Assembly: GCA_032207245.1 (NCBI GenBank)
Contig: CM063504.1
Span: forward strand, 20,220,426-20,284,425
Source of the DNA: Pardosa pseudoannulata
Lineage: Eukaryota > Arthropoda > Arachnida > Araneae > Lycosidae
DNA: 64,000 nucleotides
Direction: 5' to 3'
Below the pieces are notes generated by a model that searched no databases, was not told the origin of the DNA, and saw only the letters and a list, made by a program, of their open reading frames with translations. Numbering within the stretch: the stretch's first letter is position 1; every line of letters begins with the position of its first letter. Positions 61,196-64,000 of the stretch are shown here, piece after piece. The translations under genes and the position numbers were made by a program.

Positions 61196-62874
61196 AAATC
61201 TAATATTATATACGAGTGTACAACACTGTAAGAACAGACAAGCGAAAACAAGGTAAAACATTCGTTTAGTTTTATTTTGTAATGTTTAAATGCTTAAGCT
61301 TCCTCTTTGAAGGCTTTAATATATTTTTAAAGTAGTATTGAGAGAGAATAGATATCTCTTCGTATTTACAGTTAAAAACAATAGTAGAATAATATTTATT
61401 CCTTAGTATAGGAATATACCTTTTATATCTAATGTTTTTTCAGGCCAAGTAGTTTCTTTTAATAAAACGCAGACATACTACAGACTGTTTAAAATTTGTC
61501 TTATTCTAAAGTAAACGAGCAAAACGGTTCAATGCAACACGCAAATATTTTGATGTATTTTTTCCAGCTATAATAAAATGGAGTATAATAGTTCTAAATC
61601 GAATACTTAACTATAACAATATTTAACCTTAAAACTATTATAAAATAAAATCTTACTGGAGTGTTTCAATTACTGCCATATTATATAAGGCAGGTATTTT
61701 CAAATTTCGTACCCATTTTAAGACACAAGTTTTAGGAGGTTTATGTTACTTACATTTTTCCTTATTCACTAAAAGTTACGGCATTTAGGAACTTGTTTTT
61801 TAATTAATCAAAAACTGACTTTTATTATGAAGAGAATATTGTCAGATTAAAAAGATACTCAAATACAGGATCTATGTAAGTAAGAAGGCAATATAGAAAG
61901 CAGAATTTTTTCACATAAAATCAGTGTTGGAAAAAAGTAAAGGTAAATGTGCAAATCAATTCAATCTATTCTTAACGCATTAGATATCTTTTTTTGCAAA
62001 ATTTTATCATATTTTTTTAATGATTCGTAAAAAATTTCATTAAATTTTCTGTAGTAAATACAGGGCATCTATTTCGAACCCTAGTAGGTTTTTCAGTTTT
62101 AAATGCTCTGGTTTTTCTGTTAAATATTCCCATTAATACCATTCCAGCATGCCATAATATTTCCTTCAACTCATCTAGCATGTTATCATTCATAATCTAT
62201 AGTTCCTGACTTTTCCTACCACGCAGTTTACCCTTTATCTGTCATTCTTATACAACAGATATTTGCCTCGAATCGCTATAGCCGTTAGTTGTAGAATTAT
62301 AGCCATTGAAGTACGCACGTCCACTAGCTTTTCGTATTAGTGAGTAAGTGACAATGAGAGAACTTAAAGAAAAAATAGTCTCTGTGTGAAATTTTGCTAC
62401 AAACTTTGCAAAATTTAATGTTTTCCCATAATAAAAAGAAGGATATTCTATAATATTTCTTTTTGACTTTCTCTTGATAATACACAATTCCGAAGGAGTA
62501 TAAAACGTTTGTAGAGACCAATTGTCACCTTTTCTACTTGCTAAAACAAAGTATAGCAAAAAGAGACATCTCATTCTACCATTACATTAAAAACCACGTT
62601 TTGAAAGAAGTAAAATACAGACAGACAAGAGAAAACCTGATTCTAATCTACTTGCAAAGTTCCTCTTTACTTCAATAAATAAGACCATGAAGTAAATAGA
62701 TTCTAACAATAAAATTATTTTATTTTCATAAACACTTTTTACTCTGTGCGTCCTCTGATAGACACGGGAGTGCTGCACAATTTTTTTTCTATCCTAACTG
62801 CTATTCGGACGATGATAACTACTGGACGATATTAAAAAACTCTAATAACACCAAATGCCGTAGATGGCTAGTCT
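61196..62874. other. No gene recognised
   Basis: AT-rich sequence without a supported feature. Confidence 0.5.
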
Positions 62875-63554
<680 letters not shown>

Positions 63555-63558
63555 CATA

Positions 63559-63621
<63 letters not shown>

Positions 63622-63628
63622 AAATATA

Positions 63629-63660
<32 letters not shown>
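63555..63660. repeat. (TA)n microsatellite
   Basis: TA repeat with a few interruptions (GTATAAATATAAAA near 63618). Confidence 0.95.
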
Positions 63661-63663
<3 letters not shown>

Positions 63664-64000
63664 TTACAACAAATGAATGGCTGAATTTAAAAAATTTATA
63701 ATTTCGAAACTAATGATCACATCACAATAGTAATAGAAGAAATTAAAGAAAAATACACGGGTTATTTTTCCACCGTTGATCTGTATGTGGTAACACATCC
63801 ATAGAACACTAAATAACATCCAAAATGGTGAAATGCTATAGAATATCTTTGCGTATTAGAATATGCAAGTTTTTATTTTAGTTAATTCCGTGCAGCGAGA
63901 ATTTAGAAATCGCTATAGAAATGAAGCCCCAAGTAATAAGAACCTTCTAAGCCGATGTCGGCAATTAAAAGATACAGATTGCTTGTGGGAAAAGAAAAGT
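63661..64000. other. No gene recognised
   Basis: AT-rich sequence to the window end without a supported feature. Confidence 0.5.

Overview
This is an AT-rich, non-coding-dominated eukaryotic window with no prokaryotic signals. The transposon families (hAT, Tc1/mariner-like, pogo/Tigger-like, TTAA-targeting piggyBac-like, Helitron, gypsy LTR, LINE, tRNA-derived SINEs) and the long CA/TA microsatellites fit a large metazoan genome. An arthropod is most likely and an arachnid is possible, but the sequence alone does not fix the species.

The most informative region is 8.7-23.9 kb. A long-TIR Tc1/mariner-like MITE (outer ends 8727 and 15787) is interrupted by a hAT-like element (8784-15263, 8-bp target duplication ACGGACAG). 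That hAT element is interrupted, inside its own CA/TA microsatellite, by a young gypsy-type LTR retrotransposon (9063-14254; gag-pol reading frame from 9541). The tail of this nest plus 3.8 kb of flank was then tandemly duplicated: copy A is 13357-18196 and copy B is 18197-23114. The breakpoint lies inside the integrase coding region. Copy B keeps a complete 321-bp 3' LTR and the unbroken integrase tail. Copy A has a one-base insertion near the end of pol, and its 3' LTR has lost 86 bp to a TA tract. Immediately to the right lies a hAT relic that still encodes the hAT dimerisation domain (23182-23907).

Elsewhere the window is a mosaic of shorter elements: a second full copy of the same hAT family (2721-4262); TTAA-flanked piggyBac-like MITEs of at least six families; a second nest at 36987-38954 (piggyBac-like MITE containing a hAT and a Helitron); a Helitron copy in the opposite orientation at 57101-57957; pogo/Tigger-like elements at 27534, 34141, 41744 and 50366; a long-TIR MITE at 28262-29315; an almost perfect 267-bp foldback at 56739-57005; a five-unit satellite-like array at 48465-49555; a LINE with the 5' part inverted at 45712-46094; several SINEs; and candidate solo LTRs.

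Host genes are nearly absent. Two stretches look like possible host exons: a minus-strand 3'-terminal exon at 5753-5964 with a good splice acceptor, and a plus-strand first exon at 54016-54308 with an upstream TATA box, a signal-peptide-like start and a possible splice donor. Neither could be assigned to a family. All else appears to be intergenic or intronic sequence with nothing I can recognise.
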